Origin: Gaertneriomyces semiglobifer
Taxonomy: Eukaryota; Chytridiomycota; Chytridiomycetes; Spizellomycetales; Spizellomycetaceae
NCBI GenBank assembly: GCA_025558075.1
Contig: JAHLKF010000036.1
Span: 1-64,000 of the forward strand
DNA length: 64,000 nt
Reading direction: 5' to 3'
Below, in pieces: positions 46,550 to 58,497 of the stretch; positions within the stretch are counted from its first letter, which is position 1, and the number at the start of each line of letters is the position of its first letter. The notes beneath the pieces were generated by a model. The model ran no database searches. It was not told the DNA's origin and saw only the letters and a list, made by a program, of their open reading frames with translations. A program made the translations under genes and the position numbers.

Positions 46550-49500
46550 ATGGTTCTATCAAGTGTGCGCCCTTTTCCCGCGCAAGGGCTGTTACCGAAG
46601 GAGGTCGGTTTGTTTGTCGTCGCGTGATGCTGCGGCGTTCTGATATGCTAACCTTCAGTGGTAGGAAACGCAAGCGGCGTCTTTCGTCAGAGCTAATCCA
46701 GAGTTCGATGGACGAGGCACAGTGATAGCTATCATGGACACCGGGGTCGATCCTGGTGCTCCTGGGATGCAAGTGAGTGGGTTGTGTGGTCGCGTCAGAT
46801 CGCGGATGAGGGCCCAACGAACCACCCTTCTTAGGTAACCACGGACGGCAAGCCAAAGATCATTGACATCATAGATTGCACTGGCTCTGGAGACGTCCTG
46901 TGCACAACGGTAGTTGAAGCTACGGTAACCGAGGAAGATGGTGTGACCAAGCGCACCCTCCCCGGCCTGTCAGGGAGAACATTACACATCGGTGACTGGA
47001 AGAACCCAACAGGAAAATACAGACTCGGTCTAAAAAAGTCAGCGGATCTCTTTCCCAAGACTTTGTCTGACCGTCTGCAACAGGAACGGAAAAAGAAGTT
47101 TGAAATCCAGCACCATGCACTTCTCACAAATGCCGAACGTGAATTGCAAGCATTGGAGTCTGCGAAAGAGGGCGATGCGGATGAGCGAGAAACGAAGGAA
47201 GCGAACCTGAAAGCATGCATAGATACCCTTAAGGATCAGTGGAAATCCTATAATGATCCCGGCTTCCTCATCGACTGTATTGTGTTCCATGACGGCGAAA
47301 AGTTTAGAGCAGTTGTAGATATGGAGGAGTCCGGCCAATTGGCGGACAATCAACTCCTGACAAATTACTGCGATGAGTTCCAGTATGTCCGCTTCAGCAA
47401 TGAGTCTATGCTAAATTTCTCGGTCAACATTTATGACGAGGGAGAAATTTTGTCAATCGTTACTCTTGCCGGGACACACGGCACTCACGTTGCGGGCATT
47501 GCAGCAGCCAACTATCCGGATGACCCTACCATCAACGGCGTCGCACCTGGAGCGCAGATCATTTCCCTTAAGCTCGGCGACAATCGCCTAGGTTCCATGG
47601 AAACTGGTACCGGCCTTGTGCGTAGTGCCATCGAACTCGCCCGCTTGAAGCCAGACCTTGCAAACTTGTCCTACGGTGAAGCCGCTAGTAGCTCGGAGAC
47701 AGGGCGCTTCATCGAGATCCTCAGGGACGAAGTGATCAACAAGGCTGGTTGCATATTTGTTACCTCGGCGGGAAATGCCGGGCCAGCACTGACCACTATT
47801 GGTGCTCCCGCTGGTAGCACCAATGCAGTGATATCGGTTGGCGCGTATGTCACAAAGCAGATGCAGGAGGCTGAGTATGCCATGCTGGATACTGTAACCG
47901 AAGGACCTTACACATGGAGTTCGCGGGGTCCAGCTCACGATGGTGCTGCTGGTGTGGACATCTATGCCCCTGGCGCCGCTATTACGAGCGTTCCACAATA
48001 CAGCAATCAGTTCTCCCAGCTGATGAATGGCACTTCCATGTCTAGTCCAAACTGCTGCGGCTGTTTGTCTTTGTTGGTATCTGGATTAAAAGCTTCTAAG
48101 ATTCCGTACACCCCCTACAGTGTCAAAGCCGCAATTCGCAACACTGGGTTAAAGATCGACGATCCATTTGGGACGGGATTCATTCAGGTGGAAAAGGCTT
48201 GGGAGCATCTTTCAGCCAAGTGGGACGGAGCTATCAACCCGTTCCAGCTACAGTATAACATCAAAGTTCAGAACAACGGCCGCGGCATTTACCTCCGTGA
48301 TATATGCGAGACCAATGAAGTTCGCCAGGTGCAAGTCGATGTGAACCCCCATTTCTTCAATAGTGAGCATCCGTCCGTCAACGCCTTGCGAGGCGAGCTG
48401 GAATTGCGCGTCGCTTTGCATGGTACCGAAAGATGGATCAAATGCCCAGATTTTGCGTTATTGGGTGCTGCTGGTCGCACATTCAACATCACGGTCGATC
48501 CTACGATGCTCCCACCAGGTTTGCATTTCGCAGAGATCCTCGGGATGGACACCCGAAACGGCAAAGGTGGACCTATATTCCGGATTCCTGTCACAGTATC
48601 GAAACCAGAATCCGCTGCCCGCGGGACGTTGGAGGAAACTGCCAGCTATTTGAAATGGGATAAGTTGAGATTTAACCCGGGTACCATCCAACGACGATTC
48701 ATTGCGGTCCCACTTGGTGCGAACTTTGCCGAGCTAACCGTAAGAAGCGTTGACCGGAACGCGCCTGCTCAGTTCTATGCGCACCTCATGCAATTGCAGC
48801 AAGAGACACGATACGTCCAATTTGAGCACTCCTATCGCTTTAGTCTGTCTCGTCTTAACGTCACCTCACTTGGATCCGAAGCGGAGCAAGCCGTATATAC
48901 GAAGCTTTTCCCAGTACAGTCTTACACGACCCTTGAGGTCTGTTTGGCACAGTTTTGGTCCTCATTGGACCCTTCTGTAGTTGACGTTGAATTAAAATTT
49001 CACGGAATCCAATGTTCCTTCTCTAACAATCACAACAGTGGTTATGGCGCAGCCACAGGCACGGGCGGTGATCTGGTATACTTGAATTCTGGAAACAACG
49101 GCTTTACCCGAGTGGATGTGTGCAGTGGTATTCGGAGAGAGGAAATAACTGCGTCAGCAACCTTGGACACCTTCCGCAGGTTCATCAGACCGACCGACTC
49201 GGAAGTATCTCCTTTGAAATCCCGTGATGTGCTGCCGGACAGCCGGCAAGTGCATCAACTTGTGTTGACGTATTCTTTGAAAGTCTCGGATGCTGCCAAT
49301 GGAATGAACATCACCCCGAGCGTTCCCAGGGTATCCAACGTGTTATATGACTCTTGTCTAGAAAGCTTTGTTCTGGTTGTTTACGACAACAACAAGCAGG
49401 AATTGTCATATCAGGATGTGTTCCCGAAGGCTGTTAAATTATCGAATGGGACCTACACTGTCCGCGTCCAGGTCGCGTCTGCATCGCTGGAATTGCTGGA

Positions 49501-50575
49501 CAAAATGACAGCCCTTCCCTTGGTTGTAGATCAGGCTTTAGAGAAGTCCAGCAGCTTGACGGCGTACAAAACGTTGCGCGATGCTATTACCGAAAACAAA
49601 GGAGCAACATTCAAGAAGCGGACGCTAGAACGTGGTGGCAAAGCCGTATTCTTCCTTGGGGGTGATGGAGTGAACCTTCCGAAAGATGCCAAGCAAGGTG
49701 ACCTGCTCCTTGGAAAGCTTAACGTCTTGGGTGGAGAGGGAAAGCTCGATGGGTCCTTATATAACATTGCGTGGCTCGTCCCACCGTCAGTCCCGGAAAA
49801 AGACAAGGAATCCACTGGTGCAAAAGATGAGGAGAAAGATGATGCAACGTTGTTGAAAGAAGCAGTTCGCGATGTGGAGATCCAGCACATCAAAAAGATG
49901 AAGAACGAGGACGAAAGAGCGAAACTCATCCAAAAGCTTGAAGCTGAATGGAAAGACCATCTGCCCTTGTGGTCAACGCGACTCGAAGTCGTCGGTGAGA
50001 AAGCCGCAAAGGAGGAAAAGGAAACAAGCATCGTCTCGGACAACGTGATTGGAGAGATCACCAACTTGGTGACTAAGATACTAGACCTAGCAGATGAGCG
50101 AGAGGTTGCCATCTGGTTCGGAGTGCGACATGACAGCGCGAACATGACTAGCAAGGAGCGCAAGGCTATCGCACAGAAGACGAAAGAGATGGAGAAGCGT
50201 AAAGAAGGGATCGTCTTGGCTTACACCTGGAAAGCATGGACTGTGAAACAGCAGGTTCTTAAGAATGAAGTGAGCATTGATGCACTCACGGCCTCATTAC
50301 AAACGCTGGCTTCCTGGTTGCCCGAACCGGCCACGAACAACGCAAAGTACTTACTATTATGGGCATGGTCCCAAATGAAGCGTAACTTGCACGGCAATGC
50401 CTTGAAAGTCGTCAACAAGTGGCTCGCGGACGCCACCAAGGCTGGTGACAGCAAGTGGGGAGAAATCAGCAAGTTGCAAACCGACATTATGTCTGAACTG
50501 GGCTGGGGCGTCTGGCAGGAATACGAATCCAAATGGGGGCTTATCAAGAACCCTAGCGCTTACACTGTGTTCTAG
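46550..50575 (+). CDS. TPP2: Tripeptidyl-peptidase II
   Basis: TPP II is a giant cytosolic serine exopeptidase that removes tripeptides from peptides released by the proteasome. Exons are 46550..46603, 46665..46772 and 46835..50575, giving 1,300 residues, close to animal TPP2. The first residues [19 protein letters not shown] match PFHGLLPKKETGAASFL. The subtilisin triad is Asp42 in [15 protein letters not shown], His269 in [11 protein letters not shown] and Ser455 in [13 protein letters not shown]. The long insert between Asp and His (residues about 60-260), typical of TPP2, is present. The oxyanion Asn is in [12 protein letters not shown]. The C-terminal two thirds carry the TPP2 domains, with [19 protein letters not shown] and LKGPSD-like blocks, ending in a helical region. 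The first donor (GTCGGT) is non-consensus but forced by frame. Confidence 0.96.
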
Positions 50576-51292
50576 TTTCTGAGACTATCACATCTAAATC
50601 ATGCCTAGTCTCTGATGAGACGGCCTGTTAGATTTAAACATCATACTTTTATGTGTTCTATGTATTGTGACAAATAAACGAAAGAGTGGTCTACTGGTGC
50701 AACGTACTAGTCACCGATAAATGTCTCCCAATGCAGGTTGTTGACAACGTCGTCTCCATCACTTTCGTCTAATGTGGGCTCGATGCAGTGCTGATGCTAT
50801 CGAGCGTCAAAACCTCTCCACGAGCCGTTCAGGGACATCAAACTATCCGACGCACGCCAACGTGAAAACACAGCAATGACCATGTAATTCGCATGCAGTT
50901 TCACAAATTAATGCTCATGGTGAAGTTTGGGTACCCAGTACCCAGAGTTGAATGTTATAGTTCATGACGGGTGTGCCTGTTTCTCAAGCACCAACATAAG
51001 GCCAACAGAACACTCCATCCATACACCATCAACCCAGGCTCCCTTTAGCTTGCTTGATTCCAAACAACATCCCGTTGCAGCATTTTACAATCCATCAGAA
51101 TCATCCGTTCAATATGTGAAACATGTCTGATTCTGAACCGCGGACTTTGGGCATGCCACTGGCGTGATTCCCTTGCCCTTTGTTTACACAGCGTTGAACT
51201 TTGATTGCGGTTGTCGGTTCGGAAAATATCCGAAACCTCCAATAAATACCTGTTGGAACATAGAATAGGCTCATTCTTGGCTAGCCCCTCAG
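50576..51292. other. Spacer between TPP2 and the Sec2-like gene
   Basis: This 717-base region follows the TPP2 stop. AATAAA-like signals near 50670 (AAATAAACG) could end the TPP2 transcript. The rest should hold the promoter of the next plus-strand gene. Small open frames here show no conserved motif. Confidence 0.45.
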
Positions 51293-53485
51293 ATGCCTGA
51301 CGAGCCTCCTTCTCCAAGCTCGCTTACACAACCCGAGTATGCGGTAACCGCTGAGCGTCTGGCTACTCTCAAGCAACGCCTACAAGCTATTTCTGTGAAA
51401 CACACACCACGGCGAGCATCTCAAGACTCTACCACCCTCTATCGAACATCATCGACTGGGACTATGTCTGAGAGTCAAAGTGTGAATGGAGGAAACTCGC
51501 GGCCGGCATCAGTTGGTAGCATGTCGATCGACGACGATGACAGGTCGGTTGCTCAGGATCAAGACTCGCCGGAGGGCCAGTTAAAGACGGAAGAGCCGCC
51601 GCTGGAGCCAGCTTCAAGCTGTTACTGTCGTTCGGTCATTAGTGAGACGGATCCCCGGCAGTGCCGGGCCTGCAAGGGAATTCTTCGTCCAATAGCACAG
51701 CTGCGGCGTGAAAAGGACGCTCTGCTAGCGGACCTCCAGCAAGCCCAGAAAAGATTACAGGTGTTAGAAGAACGACAGGATGCATCGACTCATGAGATGT
51801 CTCAGCTGCGAATTAGAGTGCATGATTTAGAGGACGCGGTCGCAAGTAAAGACAAGGAGCTGGCTTCTGTCAAAGTTGACTTGGACCGAATGGGTCAGAA
51901 GCTCATCGATGAGGTGGAAGTGAGAGCAGAACTCCAACATTCAAAGGACGCTCTGCAGGAGGAGCTGGAAGAACTCACAAAATCACTTTTTGAGGAGGCA
52001 AACTCGATGGTTGCTACCGAGGCACGTCAGCGTTACGAGCATGAAAAACGCGAGAAATCATTAGGGAAACAGTTGGAGGATATGAAGGTGCAATTGCAAA
52101 TGGAGCAGGCCCAGTTGCAGGAGCTCCGTTCTCGGATGGAAGCCATGGAGGGCGTATCTTTGACAGTTAATCTAGAACCTGCAAGCCAGAGATCAAGTAT
52201 TTATTCAGTAAAGAGCGACAGTGCTTCTGAATCATATGCGGATTCCGTGGGTCCAGATGAGGCGATTGACCCTATCCTCTTTGCCGAGTTTCAGGACTTT
52301 ATGACCTCGAGCCCAGATGTCAAGCTAAGCAAAATGCATACCTTACACTTCATGAGGAACGTGCTTGAGGACGACGTCTCGCCTTGTCTGCGTTTTGGAG
52401 GTAACCCGCGCACATCGACAAAAAAGTTTATTGATGCCATCATTGCGAATACGTGCTTTGTTGAAGAGTTATCCGCTTCGCAAACTGCAGCCATAGAAGG
52501 AAGAAAGTCCCAAGAGCGATTGGCGTCCAAACCTGGTTCCCCGCGTCTTTCAGTGTCACCTACTAGGAAGCCTGCTCATGTCAAGCGGAATTCCTTACAA
52601 GAGACGATCGATTTTGCGGCTGCGGGTGGATACCCTATGTCTCAAACGCGAACACCGCCTCCCACACAGGCAATATTCAATAAGAGCGTCATGGAGAGAC
52701 TTAGCAATGCGTTTGGGGGAAATTCCTACCAATCTGCGGCAGCAACCTTCTCACCCAACACCTGCTCTACATGTGGCCGCACCGGCCAATCCTCGTGTCG
52801 CTTCCAATTCAAAGTGTCTGCGAGTGCGGACGACATTTGGTGCCCTATATGTGCCAATTGCCGCGATCGTTTGGTCGCTGTCTGTGAATTCTACATGTTC
52901 GCGCGTCATGTGCGACAGGGACTGTATTCTACCCGAAAGGCAGAAGATGTTTATTTAGAGATGCTGACAATGAAGCGCAAGATGTTTTACGCAAGAATAG
53001 GTGCCGCGAAGTTTGCCGAGAAGGATGCAGTTTTTACCCGCCGGAAGACACGCCCGAATAGCATGGTGACACGAAGTGCCGCGACTCTCGACAACACGGC
53101 TGGCGCCTCCTCTCGATCAGCGGACGCGCTTCCGCAAGTGGCAAGCGCACCGACGTCGAGGCCGGAGACGCCTACAATTGGGTCAATGCCACAATTGTCA
53201 TTCAGCCCGTTATATAATCGCAAAAGCGATACACCGAACAGTCCCCTGGCGACCGAGATATTTCAGGACCACCACGCTATTCAACCAAGCTTGACTGTGT
53301 CAGACGCGACCCCATCACCCACAGAACCCGAATCTGCATCAGGATCCACATCTAATGAGGCCAGTGATGACCGATCGGACTCGCCGGCTGGCGGCGCCAG
53401 CCCAGATGATGTGCATTCAGACACTGCACCACCGGCCCTAGAGCAGTCCGATTCGGAGAACCCCAAAGACGAATCAGTAGCATAA
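51293..53485 (+). CDS. SEC2: Rab guanine nucleotide exchange factor, Sec2/Rabin8 type
   Basis: Sec2/Rabin8 proteins activate the Rab Sec4/Rab8 on secretory vesicles; in flagellated cells this route also feeds ciliary membrane growth. A single exon encodes 730 residues. Residues about 105-125 carry a Cys cluster (CYCRSVISETDPRQCRACK). A parallel coiled coil follows from 135 to 290, containing the Sec2 GEF core ELEELTKSLFEEANSMVATE, nearly the family consensus. The next block, FQDFMTSSPDVKLSKMHTLH, then FMRNVLEDDVSPCLRF and FIDAIIANTCFVEEL, matches the conserved C-terminal region of Rabin3/8. A second Cys-rich module (CSTCGRTGQSSCRFQF, then WCPICANCRDRL) and a helical segment with YLEMLTMKRKMFYARIG follow. 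The last 120 residues are disordered. Sec2-specific exocyst or Sec15 binding sites cannot be judged. Confidence 0.92.
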   Translation: MPDEPPSPSSLTQPEYAVTAERLATLKQRLQAISVKHTPRRASQDSTTLYRTSSTGTMSESQSVNGGNSRPASVGSMSIDDDDRSVAQDQDSPEGQLKTEEPPLEPASSCYCRSVISETDPRQCRACKGILRPIAQLRREKDALLADLQQAQKRLQVLEERQDASTHEMSQLRIRVHDLEDAVASKDKELASVKVDLDRMGQKLIDEVEVRAELQHSKDALQEELEELTKSLFEEANSMVATEARQRYEHEKREKSLGKQLEDMKVQLQMEQAQLQELRSRMEAMEGVSLTVNLEPASQRSSIYSVKSDSASESYADSVGPDEAIDPILFAEFQDFMTSSPDVKLSKMHTLHFMRNVLEDDVSPCLRFGGNPRTSTKKFIDAIIANTCFVEELSASQTAAIEGRKSQERLASKPGSPRLSVSPTRKPAHVKRNSLQETIDFAAAGGYPMSQTRTPPPTQAIFNKSVMERLSNAFGGNSYQSAAATFSPNTCSTCGRTGQSSCRFQFKVSASADDIWCPICANCRDRLVAVCEFYMFARHVRQGLYSTRKAEDVYLEMLTMKRKMFYARIGAAKFAEKDAVFTRRKTRPNSMVTRSAATLDNTAGASSRSADALPQVASAPTSRPETPTIGSMPQLSFSPLYNRKSDTPNSPLATEIFQDHHAIQPSLTVSDATPSPTEPESASGSTSNEASDDRSDSPAGGASPDDVHSDTAPPALEQSDSENPKDESVA

Positions 53486-53633
53486 TATCTGTTGCATACT
53501 TTCTTAATCCAGTTACGCATCATACCGCAATCGCACCTTGGACCGCAGCAACGATTTACCCGCAGCAGGCTCTTTCCTCGGGCAACGAGACTCTATCGCC
53601 TTAATGAAGTTTAATTTTAATATACACTCTGGT

Positions 53634-55775
53634 TCATGTTGTCTCAGCTGTCATTATGTCGCGTAGTTCTCGTTGTTGCTCGTACATTCTGAGGAATACT
53701 GCGTATTTCCGATTGTGAAATGATTCTAACTGTGGATTCTGGTTAGGCTGGGCAACTCTCCCCGCCGCGCTCATCTCGCACATGGACTGCCACAAAGCGT
53801 CCCCTGCATCTTTGGAGGGCATGCTCGCCATCCGATACGCGGTCGCTGCTAATATTGCGGAACCAAGTAGCACCACTTCTTCTTCGCCTCCAAGAACAAC
53901 GGGCATACCCAAGACATCGGCAAGGCTTTCCACAAATAGGTCATTCTTTGAGAGTCCACCACCCAAGAACACAGAATCGATCTCGTAACCGTTCTGATTC
54001 ATGGTTTGGATGATCTGCTTAGTCCCATAACAGAGAGCCAGCACGCCGGCATAGTAAAGTTTGGCAAGACTTTGAACATTCGCGCCCAAATCCAGTCCTG
54101 TTACCGTACCTCGCATGTTAGGATCAGCGAACGGAGACCGGTTGCCATGAAAATCAGGTGTGACGTGTATGGTTTCCGTCAATAATGCGGCGAACGGTAA
54201 CTGACGCTCGGGGGTCATACGCTTGATGGCGTCGTTGAGATATATATGGACATTCGAGCCTGTTGCTGCCGCCTCTCGGACAACGTCGTTGGCAGCAGGG
54301 TGACTTTTGATGAGGTGGTCCAGTAGCTGACCTGTTGCCGATTGCCCGCCTTCTGCGCAATGAAAGCCTGATAAGATGACATCCGTATAAGGACCTGAAG
54401 TACAAGGCGGTCAATTGCATGCTGGTTAATACGTTTCAATAGAGCGTACCCCACACTCCAGGCACAAAGTTTATCTGACGAGAAAGCGCAATGTGACAGG
54501 TAGAAGTTCCTTTCATAGTTGTCGACGCATTAGTTATTGGATGCTGGCTGAATCCGTAGACGACTTACCCGCAATGACTGCCAGACGATGACCAAGCAAT
54601 TCCAAGGCCGGGTGGTCATCCGAATTTATAGGCGTTGCAAGCGTCCTGCAGATGAGCGCGTGTGAGCGAGATGGTAGAGTCACAGGTCCCTGCGACCTTC
54701 ACGCGACATACCCGACGGCGCCCTATACAAACAATGAGACGTTTTCAACCTAAGAATCAGGCAAAACGCGCTACCCACTGCATAAGCATCGATCAAAGGA
54801 GCTGCCACCACAGTTTCCTCATTCAGACCTAGTTGTTTCGCCGTCAAGGACGAAATGCAATGCGCAATCGGATGGCCGGCCGGCAGTGGTAGTACCGATT
54901 CATTCGTCATCTTTGAAGCCATGACATCTCCGGGTTTCGAAAAGTCTACATCGAACTGTTTCCAGAAGTCCACCGGCCAGCCTTCGCCCTGCACGTAGGT
55001 CCATTTGCAGGATAGCGAACACAGAGACCGCGTTGTACGGTTGCCCGTGGCTCGGTATGTCAGATAATCCGGCAGCTCCATCAAATGAGTAATATGCTTT
55101 AAAACTGGTGTCGACGCAAACTGCCGCGCCAGCCAAGCGACTTTGGCGGCAGACATTTCGGGACTGTTTTCATCAGCTCTCATCAGGGAAAGAGAAATGC
55201 GGGTAGGTATTCGTGCAATCCACACCTGATGCCTCCACCAAAACGCTTCAAGACGGGATGATTGGTGGCGTTCATTTCTTTTGCGACATCGTTCGCACGG
55301 TGGTCCGCCCTGCAGATAAAGGTGTAAGCGTAAAGTCCTCTCAATGGACGTGGAGGCACATACTACTAACCACATGATAACGTCTCCATGAAGATCTTTG
55401 CTTATCGGAAGTGGTAGATCTGATACAATTACCAAACTGCAGGTTGCGTCAAAACCGATGCCTTTGATAGCATCGACGGCGACATTGGAAGCTCGGACAG
55501 CCTCGGTTACCGCACAGCAACAAGCATCCCAAATATCATCACTTGACTGCTCATATCTGCCTCCTTCAAATGATAATACTTGAATGGGATGTGAAGCAGT
55601 AGAAAGCACTTTGCCTGAAGTGCTGACGACGGCGGCGCGCGCTGAAACGAACCATCAGTTTTCAGAACCAACACTTGTTCGCTTGCAATTTCCGAGGTAC
55701 GAAATGGCATAACATACCAGAGGCCGTTCCGACGTCGACGCCGACAAAGTAAACTTGGTCTTTACCAGTTGCCAT
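53634..55775 (-). CDS. FGGY-family carbohydrate kinase (D-ribulokinase type)
   Basis: FGGY kinases phosphorylate pentoses or pentitols with ATP. This gene matches the FGGY/YDR109C branch, thought to act on D-ribulose as a metabolite-repair kinase. Exon 1 starts MATGKDQVYFVGVDVGTASG, the first phosphate-binding strand. Exon 2 carries FEGGRYEQSSDDIWDACCCA, IKGIGFDATCSLVI and LHGDVIMW. Later exons contain HLMELPDYLTYRATGNRTTR, then KWTYVQGEGWPVDFWKQFDV. The second domain has GTSTCHIALSRQ, the signature FHGNRSPFADPNMRG, and the adenine-binding VFLGGGLSKNDLFVESLADV. The stop is at 53634. About six short introns were inferred, several from frame shifts between otherwise matching blocks. No catalytic residue appears missing. 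It converges on SEC2 and diverges from TRAX. Confidence 0.88.
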
Positions 55776-56064
55776 CAGAAGTTTTGTCGTAAGAAGTTCC
55801 AACAGCACGTCGAAAACACGCGTGAAAAAGCCTTCATCTGCAAGCTTGTTGACAAGGGGTTCAACAGGCCAAAAAGGGGCCATTTGGATCTCAAAATGCA
55901 GGACATGGATGAGACGAGTGGTGAGCAAAGAGGCCCCGACGGCGTACCAGTGAAGAGGCCAGCGTCAACTGGCGATAGCATCAGTACTTCTAGAGGTGAG
56001 ATTGCCGGTTACTGGAGTCACCACATTCATTGTCTTGATAAATTCATCTTTCCCAGCCAAAAAA

Positions 56065-57171
56065 ATGCGATCCCACCACCAGCAACAATCTCGCCATGGT
56101 GCACCAGGATACGGGCCGTCCGCCCTCTCGCAGTCAACTCCAGACTCGGAAATACTTTCGTTATTCAGATCATTTAGCGAACGTATCGATGCAATGGTAA
56201 ATACCACTGCTCTTCTTCTCTTAAGAACGTTCAAACTGTTATCTAAGAACTGCTACTGACCAGCGGGTGTAGAATGACAAACGTGAACGAATAATCAAGA
56301 TATCGCGAGACATCACCATTCAGAGCAAGAGGATCATATCACACTTGCAGAGGTGAAGAAACGTTCTCAGACAGATGTCTGTTCTGCGCAAAATTGAAGC
56401 ATATTGCTTCCTTACCAGGATCACGTCGGCACCGGACAAGGTCCGCATACTGAAGGAAGCCCATGAAAAGCGGGCACAGGTCGTTGACCTTTTCCGGGAA
56501 GTTGCGAGGGAGTTGCGCGGCCCCGATGAGCACAAGTACCGTCGGGCTGTACAACCAGGGTTCGAAGAGTTTATTGAGGCCTGCTCCTTTTTAAACTACC
56601 TTGAAAAGGGGACATTGATTACGAAGCCAGAGCTGGAAGCATTACTGGCTGACGAAGAAAATCGTCCGGTACGGTAAGCGGTAATGCATCTGCTGTGTGG
56701 TGAAAGAAGGTACTTAAATGGCCGTTTTTCTGCTAGATACTGGAAGTCCCAGCACAAACGTATGTCCTTGGTGTTGCTGACCTGACCGGCGAGCTGATGC
56801 GGTACTGCATCAACACGCTCGCTCAGAGCGGCATACAAGGAATGGCCACTGTGGAAGAGGTATGTCGCTTCATGCGTAGCCTCGAGAGTGGTAAGTGTCT
56901 TTGGCCGCGGGCATTCATGTGGCATAGAATGACATTTGCAGTGACAGACTATACTCTTCTGAATTTGAACAACGGGCCTGTGTCCAAAAAAATGGGAGCC
57001 ATGCGCGCAAGCAGACTCAAGGTTGAAAATGCCTGTTATACGCTAAAGATCCGTGGTGCAGAGTACCCTCCCGAACGGCTGCTGGACAGTTTTCAAATTC
57101 AGGGTGCATTTGCGGGATCTAGTGATTTGCATGGCGATGAGCATGCCGATCCGGTGGATAGGGATAGCTGA
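56065..57171 (+). CDS. TSNAX: Translin-associated factor X
   Basis: TRAX is the catalytic partner of translin in the C3PO endoribonuclease, which acts in RNA silencing and tRNA processing. Five exons (56065..56196, 56273..56352, 56419..56668, 56737..56890, 56942..57171) encode 281 residues with phase kept. Diagnostic blocks are NDKRERIIKISRDITIQSKR, ITSAPDKVRILKE, FEEFIEACSFLNYLEKGTLI, YVLGVADLTGELMRYCIN and RLKVENACYTLKIRGAEYPP. These match human TRAX along the full length. The acidic residues of the C3PO active site (paired Glu in the EEFIEA helix, Asp and Glu in ADLTGELMR) appear conserved, so this is TRAX rather than translin, which lacks them. ERI1, another RNA exonuclease with silencing links, is 26 kb away; no link is implied. 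Divergent from the FGGY kinase. Confidence 0.93.
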
Positions 57172-58497
57172 GTATGGCAAGCAGATCACTTGTATATATG
57201 GCGGAGTAAACGTTGTACGCTCCGAATATAATGTTGTACTGTTGGTACGGTGGTCCTGTTCAGATTCTGCCGAGTGTCAAAAATCTCCGCATCCAAGTTA
57301 TACGCTTTTCGCACAAGCATAGGCCATAGGCACAAAGCGCGAAAAGGGTAAGACCCGGTATGGGAGACTTTTGAGGTGCGGCGTGAGGACAGCTTTCATG
57401 TTTCAACTGGAACAACCAAGCACCAGATCAGCCAACAGGAACACTAGTTTTCTCCAATCCAAGTTAGAAGTATCTCAAGATGGCCGGGTTTTGACTTCAT
57501 CGCGAGATAGTTCAGACTTGGTATTGGAAGAAACTAGATCTAAGCCATACTGGGAGAAAGGCGCTTTTTCGGTTGTTCCAATTGTGATCGCTGTGTATAT
57601 GTATGAGTTGTAGATCTAGACTGGAACTGAATTTGAATGAACTGAACTGCAGAAGAGGCAACGTCGAGGAACGTCCTCCTTTTATATCCCGAGCAGACGA
57701 TGGCCACCTCGCAGATTGAATCTTGGAGGTTTGGTTGGCCGAGAGGAAGGAGGCAAATTGGTTGAGAACATGTTAACAAGACACACACATGGCGACGAGG
57801 GGAGGGTTGCACAAATTGGCTGTTGATTGGTTGAAATGGAGGGAGCGAGGGATGTCATAATTAATAATAACCTAATGCGTGTAATTCATTATTGACGAGC
57901 CCGCGCTGCATGAGTTAGTTCTGCGCGCAAGAGACAGACAGAGCAGCGCAAGAATTAGAAAGAAAGAAAGAAAGAAAGGAGGATGGGGCAGCAAATTGGC
58001 CAATTTATACGGAGCATGCATGGTTCGCATGCGTGGTGGGGAAATTGAGCTCACTCGCAATTGCAAATTAACAACAATGGCAACAAACACCCTGCGCTAT
58101 CGTCAATCAATTTCAATATCATTCATGATGAGATACTGTGTGGGAAACAGCAAACTATCGCAAAGAGAATTGATTGTGCCCCACGCGTGTTGTCCAGATC
58201 CACGACGCGGTGTTGTGCTCAGCAATTAGTGGCAGTTAGTGGCATGACTCACTTTAACAAGCCATGCGGTCGTTCGGACTCATTCCCACGCGTGTTGACA
58301 AGTGTGAAAGAACCAACGTTGGGTTGTGAATATGGATATTATTCTTTTTACATTTGTGTTGTCCGGCTCCGATTACAAACTATACAGCAATTTAATATAT
58401 ATGTACAACGAGAAGTTCGTAGGGCCCACGCTTCAGAGGAGGGTCAGTCATCACTGCTCTTTTGATTTAATATTTGTGATAGTAATACCGGTTGAGA
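57172..58497. other. Long gene-poor spacer
   Basis: This 1,326-base stretch between two converging genes is the longest without a gene on the strength of conserved sequence. It includes an AGAA microsatellite, A+T-rich parts and small open frames with no recognised motif or consistent splicing. It may hold long 3' untranslated regions, a non-coding RNA, or a lineage-specific gene that I cannot detect. Confidence 0.5.
57957..57978. repeat. AGAA microsatellite
   Basis: Five to six uninterrupted copies of the tetranucleotide AGAA/GAAA lie just before a GGAGGATGGGG stretch, in the gene-poor spacer. The strand bias (purine-rich on plus) is strong from about 57915 to 57985. Confidence 0.85.

Noticed and set aside
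55755..56177. Plus-strand 140-codon frame between FGGY kinase and TRAX
   Set aside because: It overlaps FGGY exon 1 antisense and TRAX exon 1 in another frame, and has no family match.
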